A stretch of DNA of 64,000 bases from an uncultured Pseudomonadales bacterium. GTDB lineage: Bacteria > Pseudomonadota > Gammaproteobacteria > Pseudomonadales > Azotimanducaceae. How positions within the stretch are numbered: position 1 is the first letter of the stretch; the number at the start of each line of letters is the position of its first letter. This document shows, piece by piece, positions 1 through 8,398 of this stretch. The notes under the pieces are model-generated. The model did not search any database, was not told the origin of the DNA, and was given only the letters and a program-made list of their open reading frames with translations. The DNA is taken from NCBI GenBank assembly GCA_951813295.1, contig CATOTI010000001.1, forward strand, positions 124,001-188,000, read 5' to 3'. Position numbers and translations under genes: made by a program.

Positions 1-371
1 TCCTTCAGGAAAACCTGCTCACCGATGAACCAGGCGTTTGATGTTTGATTCTCGCCGGCGAACAGAGTGCCGAGCGCGGCGGTGATTTCCCCGGCGTCCT
101 TGACCCCGCGATAGATCTCGCGTGCATGTGGATTGCCGAGGTCCTGGTAGAAGAAACCGCGTTCCGGGTGGTCGATTAAGCGCGCCGCCGCTTCGCTCGT
201 CACTGACGCCAGGTCGTTCGTGTAGAGGCGCGAGGCGAACGGACCGGCGTTCTCGATGCTCCAGCGCCAGGCGCGTTCCGCCTTTGCGAGGGTCTCGGCG
301 GAGAGAACGCCGGGTATATGCACCACACCGTCACGCCTGAACCTTTCCTGTAGATCAGCGGCTTCGGTCAT
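1..371 (-). CDS. Phytanoyl-CoA dioxygenase (PhyH) family protein, N-terminal part
   Basis: About 123 codons are visible, running off the left edge, so the iron ligands lie outside the window. The N-terminus reads LQERFRRDGVVHIPGVLS, the usual opening of PhyH-type Fe(II)/2-oxoglutarate oxygenases (a helix, then a DGvv.ipgvls strand-turn). A later FFYQDLGNPHAREIYRG segment also suits the fold. The ATG at 371 is chosen because GGGAAC lies just upstream; an in-frame ATG at 383 is possible. Such enzymes hydroxylate small organic substrates; the substrate cannot be told. It may be co-directional with the enoyl-CoA hydratase immediately upstream, with a gap of about 40 bases. Confidence 0.72.
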   Translation of the reverse strand, partial: MTEAADLQERFRRDGVVHIPGVLSAETLAKAERAWRWSIENAGPFASRLYTNDLASVTSEAAARLIDHPERGFFYQDLGNPHAREIYRGVKDAGEITAALGTLFAGENQTSNAWFIGEQVFLK

Positions 372-412
372 CAACGTTCCCATCGCGCGCCAGCTTTGCT
401 GGGGCGGCGTTG

Positions 413-1225
413 CTACTTGAACTCGTCCGGAATGTCGTCCGGAGTCATCTTCCATTCGGGCGGACGTTTTTCGAGGAACGACACGACGCCTTCGGTGGCA
501 TCGGATTGGTTGCCGAGCCAGGCGAAGGCTGGGTTCTCGTCGTTCATCATGTCTTCGGGCGAGGAATGCAGACCTCGCCACAACAGTCGCTTCGTTATCG
601 CGACCGATGCCGGTGCGGTGTTGACGTAGTCGGCCGCCATCGACCGGGCTGCCGGCAGCAATTCGTCCTTGGGTAGTACCTTGGAAACGATGCCCATTTG
701 CGCGGCTTCTTCGGCGGTGAAGATGCGTCCCGACATCAGGACATCGGCCGCGTTGGAAAGGCCTGCAACGCGTTGCACGATCAGATGCGCCGCCAGCTCC
801 GGCATCATCCCGCGCCGGGTGAACACGAAACCCAGTTTGGCGCCTTCGGCCGCGAGGCGAATGTCGCAGAGCATCGGATAGGTCATGCCCACGCCGACGG
901 CCGCGCTGTTGATCGCGGCGATTACCGGTTTGTCGATCTGGTAGGGGTGAACGGTTCGAACGTTGGTGCCGGGCTCGGTCGGTTCGGGCCGGTCTCGATT
1001 CGAGAATGTTCCCCCGCCCCCTTCGAGGTCGGCGCCCGCGCAGAAAGCCCGACCGGCGCCGGTAAGTATGATCGCTCGTACGTCGCTATCCGCGTTCGCG
1101 TCGAGGAGGGCAGCCGAAAGCTCGGCGGCGACCGTTCCGTTCCAGGTGTTCATCTTGTCGGGGCGGTTGAACGTGATGGTGGCCACGTGGTCCGCCACCT
1201 CGTAAAGCAGAGTCTCAAAAGCCAT
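413..1225 (-). CDS. Enoyl-CoA hydratase/isomerase (crotonase) family
   Basis: A 270-residue protein of normal crotonase length. It opens MAFETLLYEVADHVATITFN with the NRPDKMNTWNG motif. The oxyanion-hole segments follow: AGRAFCAGADLEG (about residues 62-74) and AINSAAVGVGMTYPMLCDIR (about 110-130). The acidic residue of hydratases is less clear, so hydratase versus isomerase is not resolved. The start at 1225 has GGGAGGA six bases upstream; the same frame is open further upstream but without a better site. It acts on acyl-CoA thioesters in the cytoplasm, probably in beta-oxidation or degradation of an organic acid, fitting the CoA-transferases elsewhere in the window. Confidence 0.93.
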   Translation of the reverse strand: MAFETLLYEVADHVATITFNRPDKMNTWNGTVAAELSAALLDANADSDVRAIILTGAGRAFCAGADLEGGGGTFSNRDRPEPTEPGTNVRTVHPYQIDKPVIAAINSAAVGVGMTYPMLCDIRLAAEGAKLGFVFTRRGMMPELAAHLIVQRVAGLSNAADVLMSGRIFTAEEAAQMGIVSKVLPKDELLPAARSMAADYVNTAPASVAITKRLLWRGLHSSPEDMMNDENPAFAWLGNQSDATEGVVSFLEKRPPEWKMTPDDIPDEFK

Positions 1226-1452
1226 GGATGTCCTCCCTGGGTAGCAGCTCTTTTCGCGTTGCCGCGAGGGCGACCGAATCGCAGCCCCTTCGTCCACTAT
1301 CGTAGTGCACCGTCGCCGACGGTTGGCAGCTCGTCTCGGATCGCGGTGAACCACCGAAACGGCTCTGCCGCCGATCAGCATCCGTGCTGGCCATCAATCG
1401 GCGCGCGGATCAGACTGCACGCACCTTCAGTTTTTCGCGGCGAGGGAGTCGT

Positions 1453-2655
1453 TTGAAGAATCGAGTGTTGTTGGTGCTCCTGGCAGGTCTCGTCATGGGT
1501 TGCGGCGGCGAGCCGAACCAGACGGCGGACAGACCGGCGGACAGACCGGCGGACGAATCGGCGGCGAGCGAGCCAACCGAGGTGTCGAGCGGGTTGATAT
1601 CGTCGGAACGTGAGGCGCTGGCGGCCGAGTCCGATTTTCCGCAGCCGACGACGGAAACGGCGCTTTTGAGCTGCGAATCGATGCAAGGCATCGACGTTCA
1701 TTGTGGCTACAAGAATCCCGAGGATCTCGTGATCGTGCCGAACGGTGAACAGCTCATCGTCAGTGAGATGGGCGAGTTCATGCTCGATAGCCCCGGCAAA
1801 CTGTCGATGCTCGATCTTGCGGCGGGCACACGTGCCGAGATCACCATCGATTGGTCAGCGGATGGTCGGGCCTGGGGTGCCGATTCGTGTCCCGTGCCGG
1901 ACGTCGCGGCGTTCAGTCCGCATGGGATCGACCTCATCACTCGTCCCGACGGTCGTCATCAGTTGCTGGTCGTCAATCATGGCAAGCGAGAATCGGTCGA
2001 GTTTTTCGAACTTGTCGAGGGCGACGCGATGTGGTCGCTCGCCTGGCGTGGATGTGCGCTACCGCCGGGCGATCCGTTCATCAACGATGTGGCTGGCCTC
2101 GCCGATGGTGGATTTGTCGTGACGCACATGTGGGACAAAAGCATGCCGTTGGAGACGGTCGTCGAGCGTCTCGGTCGAGGTGAAAACTTCGGCTGGGTCT
2201 GGGAGTGGCAAGGCGACGCGGGGTTCACGAAACTCCCCGGTTCGGACGAGTTGATGCCGAATGGCATCGCCGTGAGTGCCGACAACAGCAAAATCTATGT
2301 GAACGTCTATCTCGGTAATCGGGTCATCCGCATCGATCGTGCTTCGGGCGAGCGCGATGGGGTCATCGACGTTCAGCAACCCGACAACGTGACGGTCGAT
2401 GACGAAGGTTCTCTTTGGATCGCGTCGCATAAGCATGATCCGATCGGTCAAACCTGTGCCGCGGTGACCGCGGGTCCGTGTCTCTTGCCTTACGAAGTTC
2501 TGAAGGTGGATCCGGTCGCGTGGGAAGCGGAAGTGGTCGCCGCTGGCGACGGCGCACCGATGGGCTATACAACGGTTGCGCTTCGTGTGGGGGAGCGCCT
2601 GTACCTCGGGAGCGCACACGGCGATCGTGTGGCGAGTCACCCGATCAGCCACTGA
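1453..2655 (+). CDS. Secreted lipoprotein with SMP-30/gluconolactonase-like beta-propeller
   Basis: The start is taken as TTG at 1453, five bases after GAGGGAG, giving MKNRVLLVLLAGLVMGCGG: a lipoprotein signal with lipobox LVMGC. A low-complexity linker with two near-identical DRPA repeats follows. The body (from about residue 60) looks like a six-bladed propeller of the SMP-30/paraoxonase type, with HGIDLI, LPGSDELMPNGIAVSADNSKI, QPDNVTVDDEGSLWIASHKH and a terminal LYLGSAHGDRVASH. These are typical metal-site regions of the fold. A lactonase or esterase role in the envelope is inferred; the substrate is unknown. It lies 18 bases before the alcohol dehydrogenase gene and is probably co-transcribed with it. 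Confidence 0.82.
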   Translation: MKNRVLLVLLAGLVMGCGGEPNQTADRPADRPADESAASEPTEVSSGLISSEREALAAESDFPQPTTETALLSCESMQGIDVHCGYKNPEDLVIVPNGEQLIVSEMGEFMLDSPGKLSMLDLAAGTRAEITIDWSADGRAWGADSCPVPDVAAFSPHGIDLITRPDGRHQLLVVNHGKRESVEFFELVEGDAMWSLAWRGCALPPGDPFINDVAGLADGGFVVTHMWDKSMPLETVVERLGRGENFGWVWEWQGDAGFTKLPGSDELMPNGIAVSADNSKIYVNVYLGNRVIRIDRASGERDGVIDVQQPDNVTVDDEGSLWIASHKHDPIGQTCAAVTAGPCLLPYEVLKVDPVAWEAEVVAAGDGAPMGYTTVALRVGERLYLGSAHGDRVASHPISH

Positions 2656-2673
2656 CATTTCTGGAGTCGAACG

Positions 2674-3864
2674 ATGAACACCCCGTACTACCCTCAGCCG
2701 ATATTCGGCAAACCATCGGCTGGCGTCGTCCCGCGTGTTTTCGCGGCACCGCCGAAGTACGTTCAAGGGCCGGGCGTCCTGGACCTTGCCGGGCACTACC
2801 TAGGCACGCTCGGATTCGCTCGGATGGGGATCATGGCGTCGAAGCGCGGCCACGGCGCGGAAGCGGGTCGGGTCGCGGCAAGCCTTGCCGAGAGCGGAAT
2901 CCAGTCAGTGCCCGTCACTTTTGGCGGCGAATGCTCACTCGAGGAGATCGATAGCGCGACGGCTGAACTCCGGCAGGGCAATGTCGATTGCCTCATCGCG
3001 GTTGGTGGCGGCAAATGTGTCGATGCCGGTAAATGTGTCTCGGTAAGGCTCGACGTTCCGGTCGTCATCGTGCCGACGCTCGCGTCGAATGACGCGCCAA
3101 CGTCGGCGGTCGCCGTGATCTACACGCCCGAAGGGGTCAACGCCGGTGCCGAGTTTCAACCGAACAACCCCGTCATGGTGATCGTCGATACCGACGTCGT
3201 CGCAAAAGCGTCGGAACGCTACCTCGTGGCCGGGATCGGCGATGCGATGGCGACGTGGTACGAAGCGCGGGTCTGTTTCGACAATCCCCGGGCGAGCAAC
3301 GTTGTCGGGTCGCGACCGACGTTGGCGGCAACGGCAATCGCGGATATCTGTGCGCGTACGCTCTACGAGGACGGCGAAGCAGCCGCAAAAGCCGTCCGCG
3401 AAGACGAAGTCAACGACGCGCTCGAGCGGGTGGTCGAGGCGAACACGTTACTGAGCGGACTCGGCTTCGAGAGTGGTGGCCTGGCGGCTGCGCACGGCGT
3501 TGCTGGCGGCCTCACGATTTTTCCCGAGGTCGAAGAAAACAACTTGCACGGCGAACTCGTGGCGATCGGCACTGGCCTTCAGGTCGCCTTGGATGGAGAC
3601 GACGTCGAAGCGGACAAGGTGACGGAATTCTTTGCCCGCGTCGGTCTTCCGGTGCACCTCGAACAGGTCGGCATCGATGTCGCCGACACCGATGTCATGG
3701 ATCGTCTCGTCGACGAAGTAATGAAGTTCGGCCCGCTGAAGAACATTCCGCGCGACATCGATGCCGAAGCTGTGCGGAACGGCCTTTTGGCGGCCGATCA
3801 GCGGGGTAGAAACGTCTCCGCGCGTTTGGGCGACTCACCGTTTCGAGCGCTGCGGGCGTCCTGA
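2674..3864 (+). CDS. Iron-containing alcohol dehydrogenase / glycerol dehydrogenase-like oxidoreductase
   Basis: A 396-residue protein of group III dehydrogenase layout. The N-terminal nucleotide-binding half has the signature VGGGKCVDAGKC (about residues 109-120) and PTLASNDAPTSAVAVIY, which resembles GldA. The metal-binding half has GIGDAMATWYEA (Asp ligand), AAHGVAGGL and NNLHGELVAIG (His ligands). This matches the glycerol dehydrogenase subfamily better than long-chain iron ADHs. GGAG precedes the ATG. Substrate assignment to glycerol or another vicinal diol is inferred only from the family. It sits directly downstream of the lipoprotein propeller gene; the pair may process a lactone- or polyol-type compound. 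Confidence 0.9.
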   Translation: MNTPYYPQPIFGKPSAGVVPRVFAAPPKYVQGPGVLDLAGHYLGTLGFARMGIMASKRGHGAEAGRVAASLAESGIQSVPVTFGGECSLEEIDSATAELRQGNVDCLIAVGGGKCVDAGKCVSVRLDVPVVIVPTLASNDAPTSAVAVIYTPEGVNAGAEFQPNNPVMVIVDTDVVAKASERYLVAGIGDAMATWYEARVCFDNPRASNVVGSRPTLAATAIADICARTLYEDGEAAAKAVREDEVNDALERVVEANTLLSGLGFESGGLAAAHGVAGGLTIFPEVEENNLHGELVAIGTGLQVALDGDDVEADKVTEFFARVGLPVHLEQVGIDVADTDVMDRLVDEVMKFGPLKNIPRDIDAEAVRNGLLAADQRGRNVSARLGDSPFRALRAS

Positions 3865-3940
3865 AGAGCGGTGCCGGTGCGTCGAACGACGTGGGTCAAC
3901 CAAACTCCAGCGGCCGACCGCGGTCGGCCGGCCTAACGAC

Positions 3941-5671
3941 TCAACTGCCGACGATGCCGCCATCCTTGCGCCGGACGGCGAGTGTGCAATCTCGCGGCAC
4001 GGTTTTTCCGTCGTCCGCAGCCGGAAAGCTGGTGACGGCGGGGTCGCCGTTCCCCGGGTGTTGTACGTTCACGAACAAGGTTCGTCGATCGGGCGTTGTT
4101 GTGAGTCCAGTGATCTCGCAGCCGGTGACACCCACGAGAAGCCGGGATAGTTGTCCGGTCGTCGTGTCCGCCACGACCAGTTGATCGGGTTTACCTTCGA
4201 ACTGGCGTCCATCCGTGCAGATGAACAAACGACCGTCGGGATCCGCCCACAGGCCGTCGGGACTGCCGAGGCTCTGTTCGGTTTGGTAGATGTCGTCGCA
4301 AATCAGGAAGTGATCCCAAGTAAAGGTCGTTCCCACGTGTTGGTTCGCATCACGCCAGCGGATGATCTGGCCATAGGGATTGGGCGCGTTGGGATTGGCC
4401 GCGTCGGCGACGGACCGCTGCGTGTTGTTGGTCAGCGTGCAGAACGCATCGCCGTCGGGCCCGACCGATATCCATTCGGGGCGGTCCATTGGCGTCGCGC
4501 CGACGAGTGTGGCCGCGAGGCGTGCCTGAAGCAGAATCTCGGCCTGGTCGTCGAACGCGGCGGCGAGTTTCGGTTGCTCGAGTGTCAGGGGTAGCCAGAC
4601 ACCCGTGTTGTCGTCGTCGAATCGCGCGACGTAAAGAACACCTTCATCGAGCGGGCTTTTGCCGGCGCTCAGCGTTTGCCGCCAGTCGTCGTTCGCGACG
4701 AACTTGTAGATGAACTCGAACTGCTGGTCGTCGCCCATGTAGACGACGGCGCGTCCGTCGCGACCTTCGGCGAACGCCGCGCTCTCGTGCTTGAACCGGC
4801 CGAGCGCCGAGCGCTTGACGGGCTTTTCGGCGGGATTGGCGGGATCGATTTCGACGACCCAGCCGAAACGGTTCGATTCGTTCTTGTAGTCGGGGTCTGA
4901 CAGATCGAAGCGCGGATCGAATGTGTGCCAGCCATAAAAGCTCGCACCGGTGAGGCCATAACGTGCTTGTCTTTCAGTGGGCTCGAACGCCGAGTTCGCG
5001 CCGAAGTAGAAGTTGAAGTTCTCCTCGCACGTCAGGTAGGTGCCCCAAGGGGTCTGCCCGTTGGCGCAGTTGTTCAAGGTGCCGAGGATCGGATTGCCGG
5101 CGGGATTAGTGATCAGCGCATGCCCTTCGACGGGCCCCGACATCGTCATTTCGGTGTTGACGTGAATGCGTCGCGAGAGGCGTGAGTCGGCCACGACTTC
5201 CCATCGACCGTTCGTTTGGCGGATTTCGATCACCGATACGCCGTGCGCATGTTGAGAGGCACGGACTTGATCCAACGTCGTCGGGGTGTCGACGCCGAGC
5301 ACCGCCGGGTTCGAGCCGTACTCGTGGTTGAGCGCGAGCAAGCCGTGTTGTCCGCTATCGTCGAGCGCGAAGAAGGTCATACCGTCGTGGCCGATGCCCA
5401 CTTGCTGGGCTTGCGCGCTCGCCGATGGCGGCCATTGCCACGCCGGTGCGCCGCTCGTGAGCGGTTCGCCCCACGGAACGAAGGTCTCGTACTCGTACTC
5501 GTTGGCGATCACGATGTGCTTGCCGTCGGGGAAAGTGCGGGGGACTGGCGTGAATCCGACGAGTTGGTCGCTCGATGCCGACGCACCGCGCGTGGCACAC
5601 CCGGCCAGGAAGCCGAGGCCCGCGAGCATTCCGCCCTGGAGAACGCCTCGGCGGCTGATTTCACTGCTGAT
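3941..5671 (-). CDS. PhoX/DUF839 family Tat-exported lipoprotein, probable non-ATG start
   Basis: The body is a DUF839/PhoX-type propeller with GHDGMTFFALD, LLALNHEYGSNP, HVNTEMTMSGPVEGHALI, PWGTYLTCEENFNFYFG, FGWVVEIDP and GCEITGLTTTPD. The last ATG (5629) would start in the middle of a signal sequence. Read upstream in frame to 5671, the protein begins (M)SSEISRRGVLQGGML, a clear twin-arginine motif, then a hydrophobic stretch and LAGC lipobox. AGGAGG at 5678-5683 is six bases from an ATC codon at 5671-5669, which is where a start belongs. PhoX proteins are calcium-dependent phosphatases, but DUF839 members are diverse, so the phosphatase role is uncertain. The start is discussed as a separate finding. 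Confidence 0.85.
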   Translation of the reverse strand: MSSEISRRGVLQGGMLAGLGFLAGCATRGASASSDQLVGFTPVPRTFPDGKHIVIANEYEYETFVPWGEPLTSGAPAWQWPPSASAQAQQVGIGHDGMTFFALDDSGQHGLLALNHEYGSNPAVLGVDTPTTLDQVRASQHAHGVSVIEIRQTNGRWEVVADSRLSRRIHVNTEMTMSGPVEGHALITNPAGNPILGTLNNCANGQTPWGTYLTCEENFNFYFGANSAFEPTERQARYGLTGASFYGWHTFDPRFDLSDPDYKNESNRFGWVVEIDPANPAEKPVKRSALGRFKHESAAFAEGRDGRAVVYMGDDQQFEFIYKFVANDDWRQTLSAGKSPLDEGVLYVARFDDDNTGVWLPLTLEQPKLAAAFDDQAEILLQARLAATLVGATPMDRPEWISVGPDGDAFCTLTNNTQRSVADAANPNAPNPYGQIIRWRDANQHVGTTFTWDHFLICDDIYQTEQSLGSPDGLWADPDGRLFICTDGRQFEGKPDQLVVADTTTGQLSRLLVGVTGCEITGLTTTPDRRTLFVNVQHPGNGDPAVTSFPAADDGKTVPRDCTLAVRRKDGGIVGS

Positions 5672-5677
5672 GACGTT

Positions 5678-5683
5678 CCTCCT
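5678..5683 (-). promoter_or_regulatory. Strong Shine-Dalgarno that fixes the PhoX-like start
   Basis: AGGAGG on the minus strand, six bases before an ATC codon that opens a complete Tat signal. The nearest in-frame ATG is 42 bases further on and would delete the twin arginines. The site therefore argues for initiation at ATC, or for a base error in a former ATG. Confidence 0.7.
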
Positions 5684-5856
5684 CGCGCCGCGTTAGCGGC
5701 ATTCGGTCAGGGTTCTTCGTGCGAGGTTAGCAAAGCTCGGTTCGACGACGATGAAGAACCGATGATGATTGGCGGGAGCCGACGTTTGTCGAACGCCTTC
5801 TCGTCTGCTGGGTGATAATCGCGCGCTGGTGCATACCGAGCCGAGGAGCAAGGCGA

Positions 5857-5946
5857 ATGAGTCAGGTCGAGGTTCATACGCTCGGGGCGCTCTCGGACAA
5901 CTACTGCTTTCTTGCCGAGACGCGTCGTTGCAAGGACATTTTCTAA
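5857..5946 (+). pseudogene. Truncated N-terminus of a glyoxalase II-like (GloB) metallo-hydrolase
   Basis: A 29-codon open frame with a good ribosome site (GAGGAG about nine bases upstream) encodes MSQVEVHTLGALSDNYCFL and ends in TAA. The LxALSDNYxxL pattern is the characteristic opening of hydroxyacylglutathione hydrolases (MBL fold), whose HxHxDH metal motif should follow some 40 residues later. Here it is absent: after CKDIF the frame stops and argE begins 11 bases later. It looks like a 5' stub left by a deletion that brought argE close. It could instead be a short leader peptide for argE. Confidence 0.55.
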
Positions 5947-5957
5947 GGGCATAACCG

Positions 5958-7124
5958 ATGACAAAAACGGGGGCGCCGCGCTACACGCCGCGGGAAATGC
6001 TCGATGCACTCGTCGCCTTTCCCACGGTCTCTTCGGAATCGAACCTCGCTTTGATCACGTTCGTCGAAGAGTACCTTTCGACGCATGGTGTCGAGACGCA
6101 TCGTGTGATGAGCGATTGCGGAACCAAGGCGAATCTCTACGCGACCGTCGGGCCCATGACCTCGGGCGGGGTGGTGCTTTCCGGACATACCGACGTCGTG
6201 CCGATCGAGGGGCAGGATTGGCATACCGATCCGTTCGAGCTGACGGAGCGGGATGGCTTGCTCTACGGGCGGGGCACGTGCGACATGAAGGCGTTCAGCG
6301 CGATCGGGCTCGCCCTGGTTCCCGAGATGGCGAACCTGAAGCGGCCGATCCACTTCGCACTTTCATACGACGAAGAGATCGGCTGCCTGGGCGCGCCGCG
6401 CCTCATCGACACCCTCCAGGATGAATTGCCCCCGATCCACGCGGTTTTCGTCGGTGAACCGACGAGCATGCGCGTCGTGACCGGCCACAAGAGCATTCTT
6501 CATTTCGACACGTACGTGACGGGACACGAGGCCCACTCGAGTCAGCAGCATCGGGGCGTATCGGCGGTCATGGTCGCGGGCCGACTCATCAACTGGCTTG
6601 GCGAGCGCCAGCGCGAAAACGCCCGTTCAGCCGATCCGGACTGTGGATTCGAGCCGCCGTATTCGACGCTCCATTGCGGCGTCGTCCACGGGGGTACAGC
6701 GCACAACATCACGGCGCGCGACTGCGGTTTCGTCACCGATATCCGTACCGTTCCGGGCGACGACCCGAAGACGTTCTATGCTGAGTTCGAGGCGTTCGCA
6801 CGGGAGGTCGTCGAGCCGGAGATGCATGCGATCAGTGCCGATACCGAGATCAGGATCGAGATTCATGCCGACGTTCCGGGTTTCGATGCACCCGCCGACA
6901 GTGAAGCGGTTCGATTGGCGAAGCAGCTGTCGGGTCAGAACGACACGGACGTCGTTCCTTTCGCGGCGGAATCGGGTCAGTTCCAGCAAGCGGGTTTTTC
7001 GGTCGCCATGTGTGGGCCGGGGTCGATCGACCAGGCGCATCAGCCCGATGAGTACATCTCGATCGCGCAGCTCGACGAAGGCACGGAGTTCCTGCGGCGG
7101 CTCATCGCGCACCAGTCCGCGTAG
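5958..7124 (+). CDS. argE: Acetylornithine deacetylase-like M20 peptidase
   Basis: A 388-residue M20A metallopeptidase. Di-zinc ligands and catalytic residues are visible in order: SGHTDVVP (His), GRGTCDMKAF (bridging Asp), YDEEIGCLG (catalytic Glu plus Glu ligand), FVGEPT (Glu) and QAHQPDEYI (C-terminal His). The dimerisation insert with GHEAHSSQQHRGVSA and GGTAHNITA is typical of ArgE. It removes the acetyl group from N-acetylornithine in arginine biosynthesis. No other arg genes are nearby, so a related deacylase of another N-acyl amino acid is possible. It lies directly after the GloB stub, whose start region may serve as leader. Confidence 0.88.
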   Translation: MTKTGAPRYTPREMLDALVAFPTVSSESNLALITFVEEYLSTHGVETHRVMSDCGTKANLYATVGPMTSGGVVLSGHTDVVPIEGQDWHTDPFELTERDGLLYGRGTCDMKAFSAIGLALVPEMANLKRPIHFALSYDEEIGCLGAPRLIDTLQDELPPIHAVFVGEPTSMRVVTGHKSILHFDTYVTGHEAHSSQQHRGVSAVMVAGRLINWLGERQRENARSADPDCGFEPPYSTLHCGVVHGGTAHNITARDCGFVTDIRTVPGDDPKTFYAEFEAFAREVVEPEMHAISADTEIRIEIHADVPGFDAPADSEAVRLAKQLSGQNDTDVVPFAAESGQFQQAGFSVAMCGPGSIDQAHQPDEYISIAQLDEGTEFLRRLIAHQSA

Positions 7125-7151
7125 CCGGGATTTGCGCGAGGCCTGCAAGAT

Positions 7152-7631
7152 TCAGGCAGGCTCGTAGGGGAGCGATGAATGGTGCAACACGATGCGTAAC
7201 GTACCGTCGGCGTCCTTCTTGTAGCCCCAACTCTTGTCGACCCGCGTCACCGCGCCGTGCTTGTCGGTGAAGGTGACGCTGCCCATCCACATCGCAATGT
7301 CGCCCTCGACGAAGGTTGCTGCGGTTTTCGATTCGACGCGACGCCAGCCTTTCAGACCGAAACCGCCATCGCCCGGATACTCCGGGTTCTGCCCGACGAA
7401 GTACGACAATGCCCCCTCGCGGGTCGGTCGAAAGGCCTGCTCGCCGCTCGCCATCGTGGGTTTGAACAGCACGGGCCCCATGTTGAAGCCATAGACCGCA
7501 TCGAGCGCCTGATTGGCGATCTCGGTCGCCGCCGCCAGGCCTCGATCATCGAAAGCCGTCGAAATAGCCACGAGGGCGTCGCCCCACTGCCTGCGCGCGG
7601 CCTCGAGTTCGGTCTCTGCAATCGTCGTCAT
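7152..7631 (-). CDS. NTF2-like (SnoaL/CaMKII-association-type) protein
   Basis: A 159-residue protein with no signal peptide. The pattern fits a cone-shaped NTF2-like fold: an N-terminal helix with RQWGDALVAIS, a central AFRPTREGALSYF, the beta strands AATFVEGDIAMWMGSVTF and a final WGYKKDADGTLRIVLHHSS. The C-terminal HHSSLPY is common in the CaMKII-association-domain group. No catalytic residues can be assigned. It is separated from the upstream Hsp20 gene by a clear intrinsic terminator, so it is probably an independent unit. Function unknown; it is one of four NTF2-like genes in this window. Confidence 0.75.
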   Translation of the reverse strand: MTTIAETELEAARRQWGDALVAISTAFDDRGLAAATEIANQALDAVYGFNMGPVLFKPTMASGEQAFRPTREGALSYFVGQNPEYPGDGGFGLKGWRRVESKTAATFVEGDIAMWMGSVTFTDKHGAVTRVDKSWGYKKDADGTLRIVLHHSSLPYEPA

Positions 7632-7686
7632 AATGGGTGGGAGTCGAAGGTCGCGCGGAGCCTAATCAAGAACGGACGCGGCTGGC

Positions 7687-7725
7687 AAAAAAAAGGCCCC
7701 GACACGACTGAACCGCATCGGGGCC
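7687..7725 (-). terminator. Intrinsic terminator of the Hsp20 gene
   Basis: On the minus strand GGCCCCGA and TCGGGGCC (plus-strand arms 7695-7702 and 7718-7725) form an 8-bp GC-rich stem with a 15-base loop. A run of eight T follows (A8 at 7687-7694 on the plus strand). It sits 24 bases after the Hsp20 stop codon, a classic Rho-independent arrangement. Confidence 0.92.
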
Positions 7726-7748
7726 AAGCCCCCCTTGGATCTCGGAAC

Positions 7749-8189
7749 TCAGTCGACTGAGATTTTCTGGCGCGTTGACGCAGCCGCTTTCGGCACGGTG
7801 ATCTCGAGGACGCCGTCGGCGAGCTTAGCGAAGGCCTTATCGCTCGCGACATCGGCCGGTAAGGCCACCGTTCGCGACACGTACCCGCGGCTCATTTCGC
7901 GACGGACGTAGTTGTCTTCCTCCTCCGAGGACTCTTCACGCGACTCGGCTTTGATCGTGACCGAGTTGTGATCGACGCTCACGTCGATGGAATCCTTCGT
8001 GAATCCCGGAAGCTCCGCGCGGACGACGATCTCGTCTTCGCGATCGACGACGTCGACGCTCGGTGCGGCGTTCTGGCCGCCAACGTCGGATAGATCGAAG
8101 AAGCTCGGCCAGCGTGATCCGAAGAATCGGTCGAGCTCGGATTCGAAGCCACGCCGTATTGGAAGGCCTCGCTTAGGTGCTTCTGCCAT
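7749..8189 (-). CDS. Small heat-shock protein, Hsp20/alpha-crystallin family
   Basis: A 146-residue protein. A short N-terminal arm with FFGSRWPSFFD is followed by the alpha-crystallin domain (about residues 45-135): VDVVDREDEIVVRAELPGF, then SVTIKAESREES and the conserved A-x-x-x-n-GvL motif as FAKLADGVLEITVPK. A C-terminal IxV-type tail (KISVD) follows. It binds unfolding proteins in the cytoplasm without ATP. The start at 8189 has AAGGAG upstream; an upstream in-frame ATG at 8228 lacks a site. No sigma-32 promoter or ROSE thermometer is obvious. The gene ends in a strong terminator. Confidence 0.95.
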   Translation of the reverse strand: MAEAPKRGLPIRRGFESELDRFFGSRWPSFFDLSDVGGQNAAPSVDVVDREDEIVVRAELPGFTKDSIDVSVDHNSVTIKAESREESSEEEDNYVRREMSRGYVSRTVALPADVASDKAFAKLADGVLEITVPKAAASTRQKISVD

Positions 8190-8398
8190 GTGTGCACTCC
8201 TTGCTGCTTGGTGGCGATACGGCTTCATTTTGGGGGTGGGTGTTGGCGCCCTAAATCGAGGATTTCCCGTACGCGGAGTTGCGCAGACGTGTGGCGCGTC
8301 CGCCTCGTTGGCTATGTAGTTGGTCGGGGGAATCCACGATATGTCGCGTGATGGGGCGACAAGCAGAATCGCGGCTTCAACCGACGAGGGATGTGCGC

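Noticed and set aside
1520..1556. Short direct repeats (GACAGACCGGCG)
   Set aside because: They encode a low-complexity DRPA linker after the lipobox; not a regulatory or CRISPR-like array.
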